This document shows, one piece after another, positions 44,802-53,885 of a stretch of DNA of 64,000 nucleotides; positions within the stretch are counted from its first letter, which is position 1; every line of letters begins with the position of its first letter. The position numbers were made by a program, and so were the translations under genes. The stretch is taken from contig CBDAVB010000003.1 of the NCBI GenBank assembly GCA_965200795.1, forward strand, positions 1-64,000. The letters run 5' to 3'. Below the pieces are notes generated by a model, which saw only the letters and a program-made list of their open reading frames with translations, did no database searches and was not told the origin of the DNA. The stretch is from Parashewanella sp965200795 (GTDB lineage: Bacteria > Pseudomonadota > Gammaproteobacteria > Enterobacterales > Shewanellaceae).

Positions 44802-46139
44802 CTATTGGTGCTTTTTAAATAAATCCGTAATTACCGTTGCCATCGCATTTACCCCCGTCTTAATCGCTAAAGGATAATCAGGCGCAAATTCAGCTGAATG
44901 CAAAGTAGGTAAAGTATCACCGGAATTGATGCTTGCATCATAAGCCGCGGGTTTAACGCCGCCGAGCCAGAACAAAGTTATCGGTCTCTTTTCCGGAGTG
45001 AGACCATAACGAGCAAAATCTTCACCGACCATAGATGGTTCAGTCTTAACGACATTGTATTCACCCAGCGCCTTAATCAAGCTTGTTTTAACCTCTCGGG
45101 TCTGCTTTGGATTATTGTACAGCGCCGGTGCGGTTTCATTTTTATAAACCGTTACGCTTGGTAAAAGGTCACCTTTTAAACCGGCGCTTATCGCCGTGCC
45201 TCTCGAAATGCGCCTGATGGCTTCAATTTGATGCTTTCTTACTTCAGGTTTATAAGATCTGACGGTTAACTTTAAAAGCACTTTATCACCGATGACATTA
45301 CGCTTAGATCCTCCCTGAATGGCCCCTACCGTAATCACGCTGGCGTCTAAAGGATTAATCTCACGGCTGGTAATGGTTTGTAACGCCAGAATAATTCTTG
45401 CCGCAACTACTATTGGGTCGATAGTTTTATTCGGATAGGCTCCGTGACCGCTGACACCCTTTACTTCGATATCAACCGAATCGACATTAGCCATAATATA
45501 TCCTGATGATATGCCGACTTTACCCGCTGGTAAATTAGCGTGAGTATGTAAAGCGACAATATGATCAGGTAATGAAAACCTGGTAAACAGGCCTTGATAC
45601 AGAAGCGCATTTGCCCCGCCGCCGACTTCTTCCGCCGGCTGTGCGACCATCATCAGCGTACCCTTCCATTTGTCTTTATTCCGCGCCAGGTAAGTTGCGG
45701 TACCCAGAAAAGTCGTCATATGAATATCATGACCGCAAGCGTGCATGACTCCGACTTTGTTGCCGTCTTTATCTATTGCCGTCACTTTGGACGCATAGGT
45801 CTTACCCGTCGCTTCGGTAACCGGTAGCGCATCGGTATCCGTTCGATACATCACCGTAGAGCCATCACCATTTTTTAAAATGCCTACCACACCAAACCCT
45901 CCGATAGGGCTGGTTACGTGAAAGCCTAATTTCTGTAATCTTTTGGCAATATACTCACCGGTATGCTTCTCGTGATACGAAAGCTCGGGATGCTGATGCA
46001 GGTAAAGATAAGTTTTTTTGAGATCCGGCATTTGAGCGTCGACCTGAGACTCCAGATCATCGTTTTGAGCAAAAGTCGTTAATGTAAATAAAAACGATAC
46101 GGTAAAAATTAAAAACTTAAGTGAAAAATGGTGTTTCAT
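44802..46139 (-). CDS. Exported M20-family amidohydrolase/peptidase
   Basis: 445 residues. N-terminal signal peptide (KHHFSLKFLIFTVSFLFTLTTFAQ, cleavage after about residue 25), then the M20D amidohydrolase fold: LHQHPELSYHEKHTGEYI, VMHACGHDIHMTTFLGTA (metal ligands Cys/His/Asp), AQPAEEVGGGANALL and the late SMVGEDFARYG. Related enzymes hydrolyse N-acyl amino acids (hippurate, IAA conjugates); the periplasmic location would favour scavenging. The ribosome site GGAGGCGG is strong. Confidence 0.92.
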   Translation of the reverse strand: MKHHFSLKFLIFTVSFLFTLTTFAQNDDLESQVDAQMPDLKKTYLYLHQHPELSYHEKHTGEYIAKRLQKLGFHVTSPIGGFGVVGILKNGDGSTVMYRTDTDALPVTEATGKTYASKVTAIDKDGNKVGVMHACGHDIHMTTFLGTATYLARNKDKWKGTLMMVAQPAEEVGGGANALLYQGLFTRFSLPDHIVALHTHANLPAGKVGISSGYIMANVDSVDIEVKGVSGHGAYPNKTIDPIVVAARIILALQTITSREINPLDASVITVGAIQGGSKRNVIGDKVLLKLTVRSYKPEVRKHQIEAIRRISRGTAISAGLKGDLLPSVTVYKNETAPALYNNPKQTREVKTSLIKALGEYNVVKTEPSMVGEDFARYGLTPEKRPITLFWLGGVKPAAYDASINSGDTLPTLHSAEFAPDYPLAIKTGVNAMATVITDLFKKHQ

Positions 46140-46288
46140 TTCCGCCTCCCTGGCGTTTATAGAATTCGGTCAATACATCTAAATCTAGTAATGACCAGCT
46201 ATGATTTAAACGTGTTAAAAATATAAGTTCAGAATCGAGAACTTAAAAATTTATTTACAGACACAAAAAAATATTATTGCAATGGTAC

Positions 46289-46450
46289 TTACTTAAGCAT
46301 TAATCTTTTTCACTTTTCTGACGCCCATCTTAAGCGCTCTACGGCGTTACTCTTGCTTGAAAGACTGCCGGTATAACCGCGTGAGAGCGCCTTGCAGAGA
46401 ACTTAATCTGAACGCCAAAATGTCAAAAAACTTATAGTCAGGTACTTATA
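46289..46450. repeat. MITE-like element, second type (copy h)
   Basis: Begins near TTACTTAAGCATTAATC, contains TTTCTGACGCCCATCTTAAG and ends CTTATAGTCAGGTACTTA. It fills most of the 318-bp gap between the M61 and M20 peptidase genes. Confidence 0.75.
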
Positions 46451-46457
46451 TTGATTG

Positions 46458-48221
46458 TTATCCTAACCATTTTTTAGACAAGTCTTCATTCTCCAGGTGA
46501 AGCGAGACAGTATCCTGTGTTGCCGGTTTAATTTCTAAAATTCCTGTCATCAGCTCATCCCGTCTAAACCAGTGCAAGGTAACGCTTTGCCCTATTTCAA
46601 AATGCTGCAATTGTTTATCGACGTCACCGGTCACTTGCAGGTTATCTATGGCGATAAGTTTATCCCCGGCACTCAGGCCGGCCAGATGTGCGGCGCTGTC
46701 ATTTATAACGGCGGTTATCGCCGCGGCGGAATTTTCGGTTTTATAACGCGCGCCGAAATCTATGGTGTTTCCGGTCGCTTTTCCGCCGCCGGTATCGCTT
46801 GAACCCTCGCTGCTTCTTACTTCAAGTTTTACTCCGAATTCCTCGAGCAAAACCGCGACCGGAATATCATCGGTACAGTTCAGATATTTAAAAATATCAT
46901 CGCAGTTCCTGCCCAGAATACTCTCAACAATCTGCTGGTGGCTAGTTTCCAGTGTGCCGAGGTTTTTACTTCCGAAATCCCGCCAGAGAGTACGCATTAC
47001 GTTATCGATAGATTTTTGATTATTGGTTTCTTTTCTGATGGTAAGATCCAGATATAGAGCGAATATCGCGCCTTTGGTGTAGTAACTGACAACCGCATTA
47101 GCGGCATTTTCATCTTGCTTATAAAACGTTGTCCAAGCGTTAAAACTTGAGGCTTGCAGTGTTTGTTTAAAACGGCCTGAGCCACGATAAACGCGGGTAA
47201 AGGTTTCGCTCAGCATTTTCAGATAATCCTGTTTTGAGACTGTGCCGGCAAGATAAGTGACTAAATCGTCATAGTAAGACGTGATGCCTTCATAAGCCCA
47301 CAATTGCTTAGTGTAACTTTCCTGGTCAAGCTGATAAGGCGTAAACTCAACAGGCTTAATGCGCTTGATATTCCAGTTATGAAAATACTCATGGCTGCAA
47401 AGAGACAGATAGGATTTATAGCCCTTAGTGAGTTGTTTCATGCCGTTTAGCGGCAAATCAACGCGGGAGCACATCAACGCCGTTGAGGCTCTGTGCTCCA
47501 GACCGCCAAAGCCGTTGCCTAAAACGGTGGTTAAAAACAGATAACGGTCAAAGATTTTTTCCGCGCCAAACAGATTTAACTGGTACTGGCAGATCTTCTT
47601 AAGATCGGCCGCTAACCTATCTAAATCGCAATAATGCTTACCGGTTAACACGATATCATGGGGGATACCGTTTGCTTCAAAGGTATACGATGTAAAGTTA
47701 CCCATTTCAACCGGGTGGTCAATAAGCTCATCATAGTTACCGGCGGAAAAAGAGCCGAATTCAAAATGCTCACCTGATTTGCGGGTCATTGCCGTGGCAA
47801 GCCGCCAATCGGCAAGAGCTTGATCCCGGGGTTTCTCAATGGTTACTGAATGCGCCTCGTGTTCACGATTTTTAACGGCTAAGAAAACACTGCTGCCGTT
47901 GAAAAAACCATGCGTAGTATCTAAATGCGCGCCGCGGACACTTAAGTCCCAGGCGTAAACCCGGTAACGGATGTTAAGTTGTTCAGCATCTTGTCCGGCA
48001 ATCCATGTTTGCTTATCGGTCTGAGTCAGCGCAACAGGGGAATTGTTAGCGTCGAAGGCGTTAATACCGATGATATTCCGGCAAAAGTCTCTCACCATAT
48101 AACTGCCGGGCAGCCAACTTGGTAACCAGAAGGCTTGACCTTGCTTAACTGAATCTACGGCCATTTCAACCGAAAATAGATGCGCTTTGGGATCTGAAGG
48201 GAAAATCTGATAGTGGATCAT
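46458..48221 (-). CDS. M61-family glycyl aminopeptidase with PDZ domain
   Basis: 587 residues. N-terminal beta domain, central gluzincin catalytic domain with HEYFH in LCSHEYFHNWNIKRIKP and the downstream Glu in LWAYEGITSYYDDL, and a C-terminal PDZ domain (residues about 490-575, INDSAAHLAGLSAGDKLIAIDN). This is the M61 architecture of bacterial glycyl aminopeptidases. No signal peptide is seen, so it is probably cytosolic. A MITE-like repeat lies immediately downstream. Confidence 0.93.
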   Translation of the reverse strand: MIHYQIFPSDPKAHLFSVEMAVDSVKQGQAFWLPSWLPGSYMVRDFCRNIIGINAFDANNSPVALTQTDKQTWIAGQDAEQLNIRYRVYAWDLSVRGAHLDTTHGFFNGSSVFLAVKNREHEAHSVTIEKPRDQALADWRLATAMTRKSGEHFEFGSFSAGNYDELIDHPVEMGNFTSYTFEANGIPHDIVLTGKHYCDLDRLAADLKKICQYQLNLFGAEKIFDRYLFLTTVLGNGFGGLEHRASTALMCSRVDLPLNGMKQLTKGYKSYLSLCSHEYFHNWNIKRIKPVEFTPYQLDQESYTKQLWAYEGITSYYDDLVTYLAGTVSKQDYLKMLSETFTRVYRGSGRFKQTLQASSFNAWTTFYKQDENAANAVVSYYTKGAIFALYLDLTIRKETNNQKSIDNVMRTLWRDFGSKNLGTLETSHQQIVESILGRNCDDIFKYLNCTDDIPVAVLLEEFGVKLEVRSSEGSSDTGGGKATGNTIDFGARYKTENSAAAITAVINDSAAHLAGLSAGDKLIAIDNLQVTGDVDKQLQHFEIGQSVTLHWFRRDELMTGILEIKPATQDTVSLHLENEDLSKKWLG

Positions 48222-48408
48222 GGGCTTGCCCGGTGTAATTTTTTATATAATTAATTATACCTGTCAAACTTAAATTTGCGCGTTTTCAGATATATTTCGT
48301 ATTAAATTGTATTATCGCCGGAATTATAATCAAGCTCATATGGAGGTAGAACTTGTTTTGAGCGATAATATCCGGTGATTCCATTTTCTGATACCGGAAC
48401 CCCGCATC

Positions 48409-48768
48409 ATGGCTGAAGAAACTATATTTAGTAAGATTATTCGACGTGAAATTCCATCTGATATTGTTTATCAAGATGATTTAGTCACTGCGTTCAGAGA
48501 TATCACTCCTAAAGCGCCAACTCACATTCTCATTATTCCAAACCATTTAATACCAACGGTTAATGACATTACTCAAGCTGATGAAGCGGCTCTTGGCAGA
48601 ATGATGTCCGTGGCCGCTAAATTAGCTAAGCAGGAAGGTATTGAAGAGGACGGTTATCGCTTAATCATTAATTGCAATGAACATGGCGGACAAGAAGTGT
48701 TCCATATTCATATGCATTTAGTCGGCGGCAGAAAACTCGGCCCGATGCTGTCTAAGGGATATAAGTAA
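48409..48768 (+). CDS. hinT: HIT-family nucleotide hydrolase HinT
   Basis: A 119-residue purine nucleoside phosphoramidase. The histidine triad HIHMHL is in EVFHIHMHLVGGRKLGPML, and KIIRREIPSDIVYQDD and FRDITPKAPTHILIIP are typical. Cytosolic, dimeric by family knowledge. Followed after 5 nt by a thioesterase gene, so probably cotranscribed. Confidence 0.95.
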   Translation: MAEETIFSKIIRREIPSDIVYQDDLVTAFRDITPKAPTHILIIPNHLIPTVNDITQADEAALGRMMSVAAKLAKQEGIEEDGYRLIINCNEHGGQEVFHIHMHLVGGRKLGPMLSKGYK

Positions 48769-48773
48769 AAATA

Positions 48774-49787
48774 ATGAACAGCAGACCTCCGGTGAATCCT
48801 GAGTTTTTTCCGTTAACTGATTTAGCGAAGCGATTTGTTAATCAGCTGACTCAATGCCGGCGTTTAAAAATCTCAGTGCATGAAGCCAGCGAACATCATG
48901 TGCTGATGGAATTACCTTATAGCGAGCGGCATATCGGTTATCCTGATACCGGTGTGATTCACGGCGGTGTTATCACGACTTTGATGGATACGGCTTGTGG
49001 CTGCGCAACGATTTGTGCCATCAAAGACAAATTCGACTCGCTGGAAATCTCGCCGACATTGGATTTGCGCGTTGACTACATGAAGTCCGCTAAGCCGGGG
49101 CGTTCGGTATTTGTTCTTGCTGAGTGTTATCGATTAACCTCAAGTATTGCCTTTACCCGTGCAATCGCTTACCAGGATAGTATCGATGATCCGATAGCTC
49201 ACGCGGTCGGTTCATTTATGCGAATTAGTCCTGAGATGATCGGCGAAGAGTTCAGACAGGCGTTATTAGGTGAAGGCGAGGGGCCTCAGTTTAAAAAGCT
49301 GAGCCCGGAAAATCAGTCAGATGAAGCGGCTGAGCCCGTTAAGTTTCCGCTGCCGTTAGACGTTAAGAGCATGATTCAAAAGGCATCAGAAACTAACGAT
49401 TACAGCCATATTCTTGTTCACGTGCCTTATGTTAAGCACATAGGTATGGAAGTTGAGCGTTTTGGTTATGAATTGGTTTTCCGTTTGCCCGCGAATGATA
49501 ACAACATCGGTAATCCCGTTTTACCGGCTATTCACGGTGGTGTAATCGCCGGTTTTATGGAAATGTCGGCAATTGTGCAATTAATGGTGTTTATGCATAC
49601 TGAAAAGGTGCCGAAAATTGTCGATTTCTCAATTGACTACCTGCGTGCCGGTTATCATAAAGATACCTTTGTTGAATGTCAGATTACCCGTCAGGGCAGA
49701 CGTGTGGCCAATGTGAACATCAGCTGCTGGCAGAGTAGTCGCAAGCAGCTTATCGCTACTGCCCGAGCCCATTTCTTAATCGAATAG
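48774..49787 (+). CDS. Tandem hotdog (PaaI-like) thioesterase
   Basis: 337 residues made of two PaaI-type hotdog domains in one chain. The first (residues about 20-155) has GVIHGGVITTLMDTACG and a strand DLRVDYMKSAKPG; the second (about 190-335) has AIHGGVIAGFMEMSAIV and SIDYLRAGYHKDTF. Each contains the HGG active-site loop; the acidic residue after it is Asp in the first and Glu in the second. The substrate is presumably an acyl-CoA. Most relatives are single-domain, so the duplication is notable. Six bases after hinT. Confidence 0.88.
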   Translation: MNSRPPVNPEFFPLTDLAKRFVNQLTQCRRLKISVHEASEHHVLMELPYSERHIGYPDTGVIHGGVITTLMDTACGCATICAIKDKFDSLEISPTLDLRVDYMKSAKPGRSVFVLAECYRLTSSIAFTRAIAYQDSIDDPIAHAVGSFMRISPEMIGEEFRQALLGEGEGPQFKKLSPENQSDEAAEPVKFPLPLDVKSMIQKASETNDYSHILVHVPYVKHIGMEVERFGYELVFRLPANDNNIGNPVLPAIHGGVIAGFMEMSAIVQLMVFMHTEKVPKIVDFSIDYLRAGYHKDTFVECQITRQGRRVANVNISCWQSSRKQLIATARAHFLIE

Positions 49788-49845
49788 TGTTTTACCCGGT
49801 CAAGACGAAACAAGGGAAGGGGCTAAACGAAACATAACAACGGCA

Positions 49846-49876
49846 GTTCCGCACGTCCGGTTCTGAGAGGAGCCGG
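49846..49876 (+). ncRNA. Possible group II intron domain V remnant
   Basis: GCACGTCCGGTTCTGAGAGG followed by AGCCGG resembles the 3' half of group II intron domain V and the sequence after it (GCACGTACGGTTC...). The 5' half of the hairpin is not found, so this would be a non-functional relic. It lies in the short convergent gap between the thioesterase and gloA. Confidence 0.3.
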
Positions 49877-49947
49877 TCAGAGTAATCCGGCCGTTCTGCT
49901 TGACCTGCCGTCTCACCCTGCTCGATGTGTGTATTACAAATTGAGTT

Positions 49948-50358
49948 TTACCCCAGACCTTTTGTCGCTGACTTCATTTGAATCAATTCAATTTTATAGC
50001 CGTCAGGATCTTCCACGAACGCAATCTCAGTGCTACCGCCAAGTACGGGGCCCGGTTGACGAGTTACCTTACCGCCAGCAGCTTCAATGTTTTTACACTG
50101 CTGATAAATATCTTCCGAGCCGATAGCAAGGTGACCAAATCCGGTACCTAAATCATAATGATCGGTATCCCAATTGTATGTTAGCTCGATAACAGCTTGA
50201 CCTGTCGACTCATCGCCGTAGCCGACAAATGCAAGTGTATATTTATACTCTTTATTTTCTGATGTCCTCAGTAAATTCATGCCCAATACTTTAGTATAAA
50301 ACTCAATGCTTGTTTCTAAATTTCCGACACGAATCATTGTATGCAATAGCTGAGACAT
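49948..50358 (-). CDS. gloA: Lactoylglutathione lyase (glyoxalase I)
   Basis: Converts the methylglyoxal-glutathione adduct to S-lactoylglutathione. 136 residues starting MSQLLHTMIRVGNL with GGAG 8 nt upstream; a longer frame to 50442 is rejected. Metal ligands appear in LHTMIRV (His), VIELTYNW (Glu), GFGHLAIGS (His) and YKIELIQM (Glu), the Ni-type short GloA pattern. It protects against methylglyoxal produced by high glycolytic or Entner-Doudoroff flux. Confidence 0.95.
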   Translation of the reverse strand: MSQLLHTMIRVGNLETSIEFYTKVLGMNLLRTSENKEYKYTLAFVGYGDESTGQAVIELTYNWDTDHYDLGTGFGHLAIGSEDIYQQCKNIEAAGGKVTRQPGPVLGGSTEIAFVEDPDGYKIELIQMKSATKGLG

Positions 50359-50441
50359 AAATGACGCTCCTATTCTCGTCTTAGTTTTTAGTACTATAAA
50401 CTTTTTAAGATAGTTAATGGAACCGTATTTTGTCATAGACA

Positions 50442-50603
50442 TAAGTACCCGACGATAAGTTTTTTCACTTTTCTGACGCCCGTCTTAAGCACTCTACGGC
50501 GTTACTCTTGCCTGAGAGACTGCTGGTATTTCTGCGCAAGAGCGCCTTGCAGAGCACTTAACCTGAACTCCAAAAATATCGAAAAACTTATAGCCGGGTA
50601 TTT
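50442..50603. repeat. MITE-like element, second type (copy i)
   Basis: TAAGTACCCGACGATAAG at the left end, CTTATAGCCGGGTATTTA at the right end, core TTTCTGACGCCCGTCTTAAG. The most complete example of the second subtype. The element begins 83 nt upstream of the gloA start. Confidence 0.85.
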
Positions 50604-50681
50604 ATGATTAAAGCGGGAATTTTTAACCGGTGAGCATTTATTTGTTTGAGTAAGAATTTAAAGGGTTACTTACAATGATTA

Positions 50682-50697
50682 TTATGTTACAACATAA
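50682..50697. promoter_or_regulatory. Perfect 7-bp inverted repeat TTATGTT-AC-AACATAA
   Basis: A 16-bp operator-like palindrome in the 540-bp gap before the CobW-family gene. It is AT-rich and loosely like a Zur/Fur-superfamily box. It lies 450 bp from the next gene, so its target is unclear. Confidence 0.4.
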
Positions 50698-50758
50698 CAA
50701 AAGCGGTGTAAGATACGCAAACACACTTAAAAGCAACAGACGAAAAGAGTGCTCAATC

Positions 50759-50803
50759 AAAGCAGTGCCGGAGAAAGCAGTGCCGGAGAAAGCAGTGCCG
50801 GAA
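50759..50803 (+). repeat. Three 15-bp tandem repeats
   Basis: AGCAGTGCCGGAGAA repeated three times (the last copy ends AGTGCCGGAAA). The rest of 50604-51145 shows no credible gene; a weak minus-strand frame at 50904-51107 has no ribosome site or known motif. Confidence 0.85.
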
Positions 50804-51145
50804 ACTGATTATATTAATCTAGGGCAGCTAGTTTACTTTAGATAACCTCTTAACAATTTGCGTGATAAAACGTGAACATATCCGAGACGCAAAACTGCAA
50901 ATGTTAAGTCCGCCGGATCTGATGCAAATGACAGGGTTTCTTGGGAAGAGCGGTGAGCGCTTTTGATGAGAATCGCAGATTGATAGCAAAAGTTATTACC
51001 TGAAATTCAGCGGCAATGGATTGGTTCGGACTGGGAGAATATGGATATTGCCTAAAAACAGGTGGAAAAACAGGATTAGCTGATGAAATATTCCAGCGTG
51101 ATTTCATGGTGATTATAAATTAATGTTGAGGTAAAGAGTACTACT

Positions 51146-52345
51146 ATGTTAAATACATCAGATTTATTACCGGTTACCGTTCTTTCTGGTTTCCTGGGTG
51201 CGGGTAAAACTACCGTATTGAATCATATTCTTAACAACCGTGAGGGTCTCAAGGTGGCTGTGATTGTTAATGATATGAGTGAAATCAATATTGACGCCGC
51301 TACCGTCAAAAATGAGGTAAGTCTTAATCGCTCTGAAGAAAAGTTAGTTGAGATGAGCAACGGCTGTATTTGCTGTACGTTAAGAGAAGACTTATTAGAA
51401 GAAGTGAATCGTTTAGCTAAGGCCGGTAAGTACGAATATTTAGTCATTGAGTCTACGGGGATTTCTGAGCCGTTACCTGTCGCCGAAACTTTTACCTTTG
51501 AAGATGAAGATGGCGTGAGCCTTTCCGATGTCGCTGAGCTGGATACCATGGTAACCGTTGTTGATGCGGTTAATTTCTTAAAAGATTATGATCAGGCAAA
51601 GTCATTACAAGAGGTCGGCGAAAGCCTGGGCGACGAAGATGAAAGAAGTGTCGCTGATTTACTCATTGAACAGGTTGAGTTTGCCGATGTGCTGTTAATC
51701 AGTAAAACCGATCTGGTATCTGAAAAAGAGCTGAGTCGTCTTAAAAGTATTTTACGCACGTTAAATACCGAGGCTGAACAAATTCCGATAACCAATGGCA
51801 ATGCGCCTTTAAATCGGGTGCTAAACACCCATAAATTCAGTTTTGAGAAGGCACAGCAAGCTCCCGGCTGGCTTAAAGAGCTGCGCGGCGAACATGTCCC
51901 GGAAAGTGAGGAGTATGGAATCAGTAGTTTTACTTTTTGCGCCAGACGGCCATTCCATCCTCAAAAATTCTATGATTTTTTGCATAGTGACGATATCGCC
52001 GGTAAGCTGATTCGTTCCAAGGGGTTCTTTTGGTTAGCGACTAAACCGCAGTTCGCGGGAATTTGGAATCAAGCTGGCGGCATAGCCAGATATGATGTCG
52101 CCGGGCTGTTCTGGCATGCGGTTCCCCGTGACCAGTGGCCTGAAGAACATGTCGCGACGATTCATGAACAGTGGGTAGAGCCATTCGGTGATATGCGTCA
52201 GGAGCTGGTGTTTATCGGGCAGGATTTAGATAAACAAGATATAACGGATCGTTTGAATGACTGTTTGCTCACTGAAGACGAGCTTTTGCAAGGTAAAGAC
52301 GCATGGGCAAAACTGCCGGATCCTTTCCCGTCCTGGGAGCATTAA
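51146..52345 (+). CDS. CobW/COG0523-family GTP-binding metallochaperone
   Basis: 399 residues. Walker A GFLGAGKTTVLNHIL (residues 15-29), metal-binding CICC (74-77) in EMSNGCICCTLRED, ESTGISEPLPVAETF and a C-terminal CobW_C domain with RSKGFFWLAT and FGDMRQELVFIGQDLD. The length and C-terminal block fit the ZigA/YciC subgroup that helps deliver zinc under starvation. Zinc control is inferred only, as no proven Zur site lies directly upstream. Monocistronic. Confidence 0.9.
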   Translation: MLNTSDLLPVTVLSGFLGAGKTTVLNHILNNREGLKVAVIVNDMSEINIDAATVKNEVSLNRSEEKLVEMSNGCICCTLREDLLEEVNRLAKAGKYEYLVIESTGISEPLPVAETFTFEDEDGVSLSDVAELDTMVTVVDAVNFLKDYDQAKSLQEVGESLGDEDERSVADLLIEQVEFADVLLISKTDLVSEKELSRLKSILRTLNTEAEQIPITNGNAPLNRVLNTHKFSFEKAQQAPGWLKELRGEHVPESEEYGISSFTFCARRPFHPQKFYDFLHSDDIAGKLIRSKGFFWLATKPQFAGIWNQAGGIARYDVAGLFWHAVPRDQWPEEHVATIHEQWVEPFGDMRQELVFIGQDLDKQDITDRLNDCLLTEDELLQGKDAWAKLPDPFPSWEH

Positions 52346-52502
52346 GGAAACCGCCCGAAATAACTTCCTTGTTTTGCTGTCGTTTATTCTTGGCTTATAC
52401 AAGGCGGAGAAAGCGTGGTGCAGTCTCACTACCGGCGTTCAACACTGTCGTTATTTCGTTCAGAGTGACTAAACGTCATTCTTCTTGTCTTGATATCGGC
52501 AA

Positions 52503-52536
52503 TGTCCCTAACAAATCGGGAAGTTATTTAGGGACA
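52503..52536. terminator. Hairpin between convergent cobW-like and nth genes
   Basis: Perfect 9-bp arms TGTCCCTAA / TTAGGGACA with a 16-nt loop, followed by GTTT. Located between the two convergent stops (52345 and 52551). Confidence 0.55.
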
Positions 52537-52550
52537 GTTTCTGAGTGAAA

Positions 52551-53186
52551 TCATATCTCTGTCTTGTCTTTATATTCACACAGATCTTCAATAATACAAC
52601 TGCCGCAACGGGGCTTTCTCGCTATGCAGGTGTAACGGCCATGCAAAATGAACCAGTGATGAACGTCGACTTTAAATTCCGCCGGCACCACTTTCAGCAT
52701 TTTTTGTTCGACTTGATCGACATTCTTACCCGGCGCGAAACGCGAGCGGTTGGCGAGCCTGAAAATATGAGTATCAACAGCTATGGTCGGCCAGCCGAAC
52801 GCTGTATTTAACACTACATTCGCTGTCTTTCGTCCGACCCCCGGCAGAGCTTCTAGCGCCTCTCTGTTTTCAGGCACTTCACCATTGTGCTTATCAAGCA
52901 AAATCTTACAAGCGTTAATCACATTAACGGCCTTGTTGTTATAAAGGCCGATGGTTTTTATATACTCTTTTAAGCCGTCGGTTCCCAAGTCGTAAATGGC
53001 CTGAGCCGTGTTCGCTGCCGGAAATAACTTATCTGTCGCTTTATTTACCGATACGTCTGTAGCCTGAGCTGACAGTGTTACCGCGACTAACAGCTCAAAC
53101 GGGCTGGAAAAGTTTAATTCAGTCTCAGGTTTAGGGTTGTTTTCCCTGAACCTCTCAAGGATTTGGCGGCGTTTTTGATTATTCAT
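52551..53186 (-). CDS. nth: Endonuclease III
   Basis: DNA glycosylase/AP lyase that removes oxidised pyrimidines. The 211 residues match E. coli Nth (211). The helix-hairpin-helix LPGVGRKTANVVL with catalytic Lys, the catalytic Asp in VDTHIFRLANR and the [4Fe-4S] ligands C-x6-C-x2-C-x5-C (CIARKPRCGSCIIEDLC) are all present. It is the last gene of the rnf operon, 3 nt after rnfE, as in E. coli. Confidence 0.97.
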   Translation of the reverse strand: MNNQKRRQILERFRENNPKPETELNFSSPFELLVAVTLSAQATDVSVNKATDKLFPAANTAQAIYDLGTDGLKEYIKTIGLYNNKAVNVINACKILLDKHNGEVPENREALEALPGVGRKTANVVLNTAFGWPTIAVDTHIFRLANRSRFAPGKNVDQVEQKMLKVVPAEFKVDVHHWFILHGRYTCIARKPRCGSCIIEDLCEYKDKTEI

Positions 53187-53189
53187 TTT

Positions 53190-53885
53190 CTACCCGGCTT
53201 TAGTTATTCTGGCTCTGATCACTTCTTTCACCTGCGGCGCCGGTTTGCGTTCCTCAAGTTTTTTATCGATCACATTTTTAGCGGCGATTAATAATCCCAT
53301 ACCAATGAACGCGCCCGGCGGCAACATAGCAAGTAAAAATGATGTATCGAAGTGGAAAATATGAATAGTTAAGTTTTTAGCCCAATCGCCGAGAAGTAGA
53401 TCGGCGCCTGAAAATAAAGTGCCCTGACTTAAAATTTCACGAACGCCGCCCAGAACCGCGAGCACGAGAGTAAAACCCAGTCCCGTCATCAAGCCGTCAA
53501 ATACGGATTTAGCCACATTATTGCGTGACGCGAACGCTTCCGCTCGCCCGATAATCACACAGTTAGTTACAATCAGAGGTAAGAAAATACCCAGTGACAA
53601 ATACAAACCATAAGCGTAAGCGTTAATCAATAACTGCACGGCGGTAACCAGGGCGGCAATGATCATAACGAATACCGGAATACGGATTTCTTTAGGTACA
53701 AATTCACGTACTAAAGACACCAGGAAATTTGAAGAGATTAAAACCACCATGGTAGCAATACCTAATCCTAACGCGTTGGTCAAGGTGGATGTTACGGCAA
53801 GGAGCGGGCACAGCCCGAGCAGCTGAACTAAGCCCGGGTTATTTTTCCATAATCCCTGAACAGCGATTTCTTTTAAATCAGCCAT
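53190..53885 (-). CDS. rnfE: Rnf electron transport complex subunit E
   Basis: An integral membrane subunit with about six spans, 231 residues, the E. coli RsxE length. Start MADLKEIAVQGLWKNN at 53885 preceded by GAGG; a longer frame to 53927 lies within rnfG. Blocks LLGLCPLLAVTSTLTNALGLG and LPLIVTNCVIIGRAEAFASRN (with membrane Cys) are typical. It overlaps the end of rnfG by 8 nt. Confidence 0.96.
   Translation of the reverse strand: MADLKEIAVQGLWKNNPGLVQLLGLCPLLAVTSTLTNALGLGIATMVVLISSNFLVSLVREFVPKEIRIPVFVMIIAALVTAVQLLINAYAYGLYLSLGIFLPLIVTNCVIIGRAEAFASRNNVAKSVFDGLMTGLGFTLVLAVLGGVREILSQGTLFSGADLLLGDWAKNLTIHIFHFDTSFLLAMLPPGAFIGMGLLIAAKNVIDKKLEERKPAPQVKEVIRARITKAG

Noticed and set aside
50682..50697. 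Calling the palindrome a Zur box controlling the CobW-family gene
   Set aside because: The sequence matches the Zur consensus only loosely and the distance is about 450 bp, so only an unassigned operator is reported.
50904..51107. 67-codon minus-strand frame before the CobW-family gene
   Set aside because: No ribosome site, no motif; proline and serine runs look like translated non-coding DNA.
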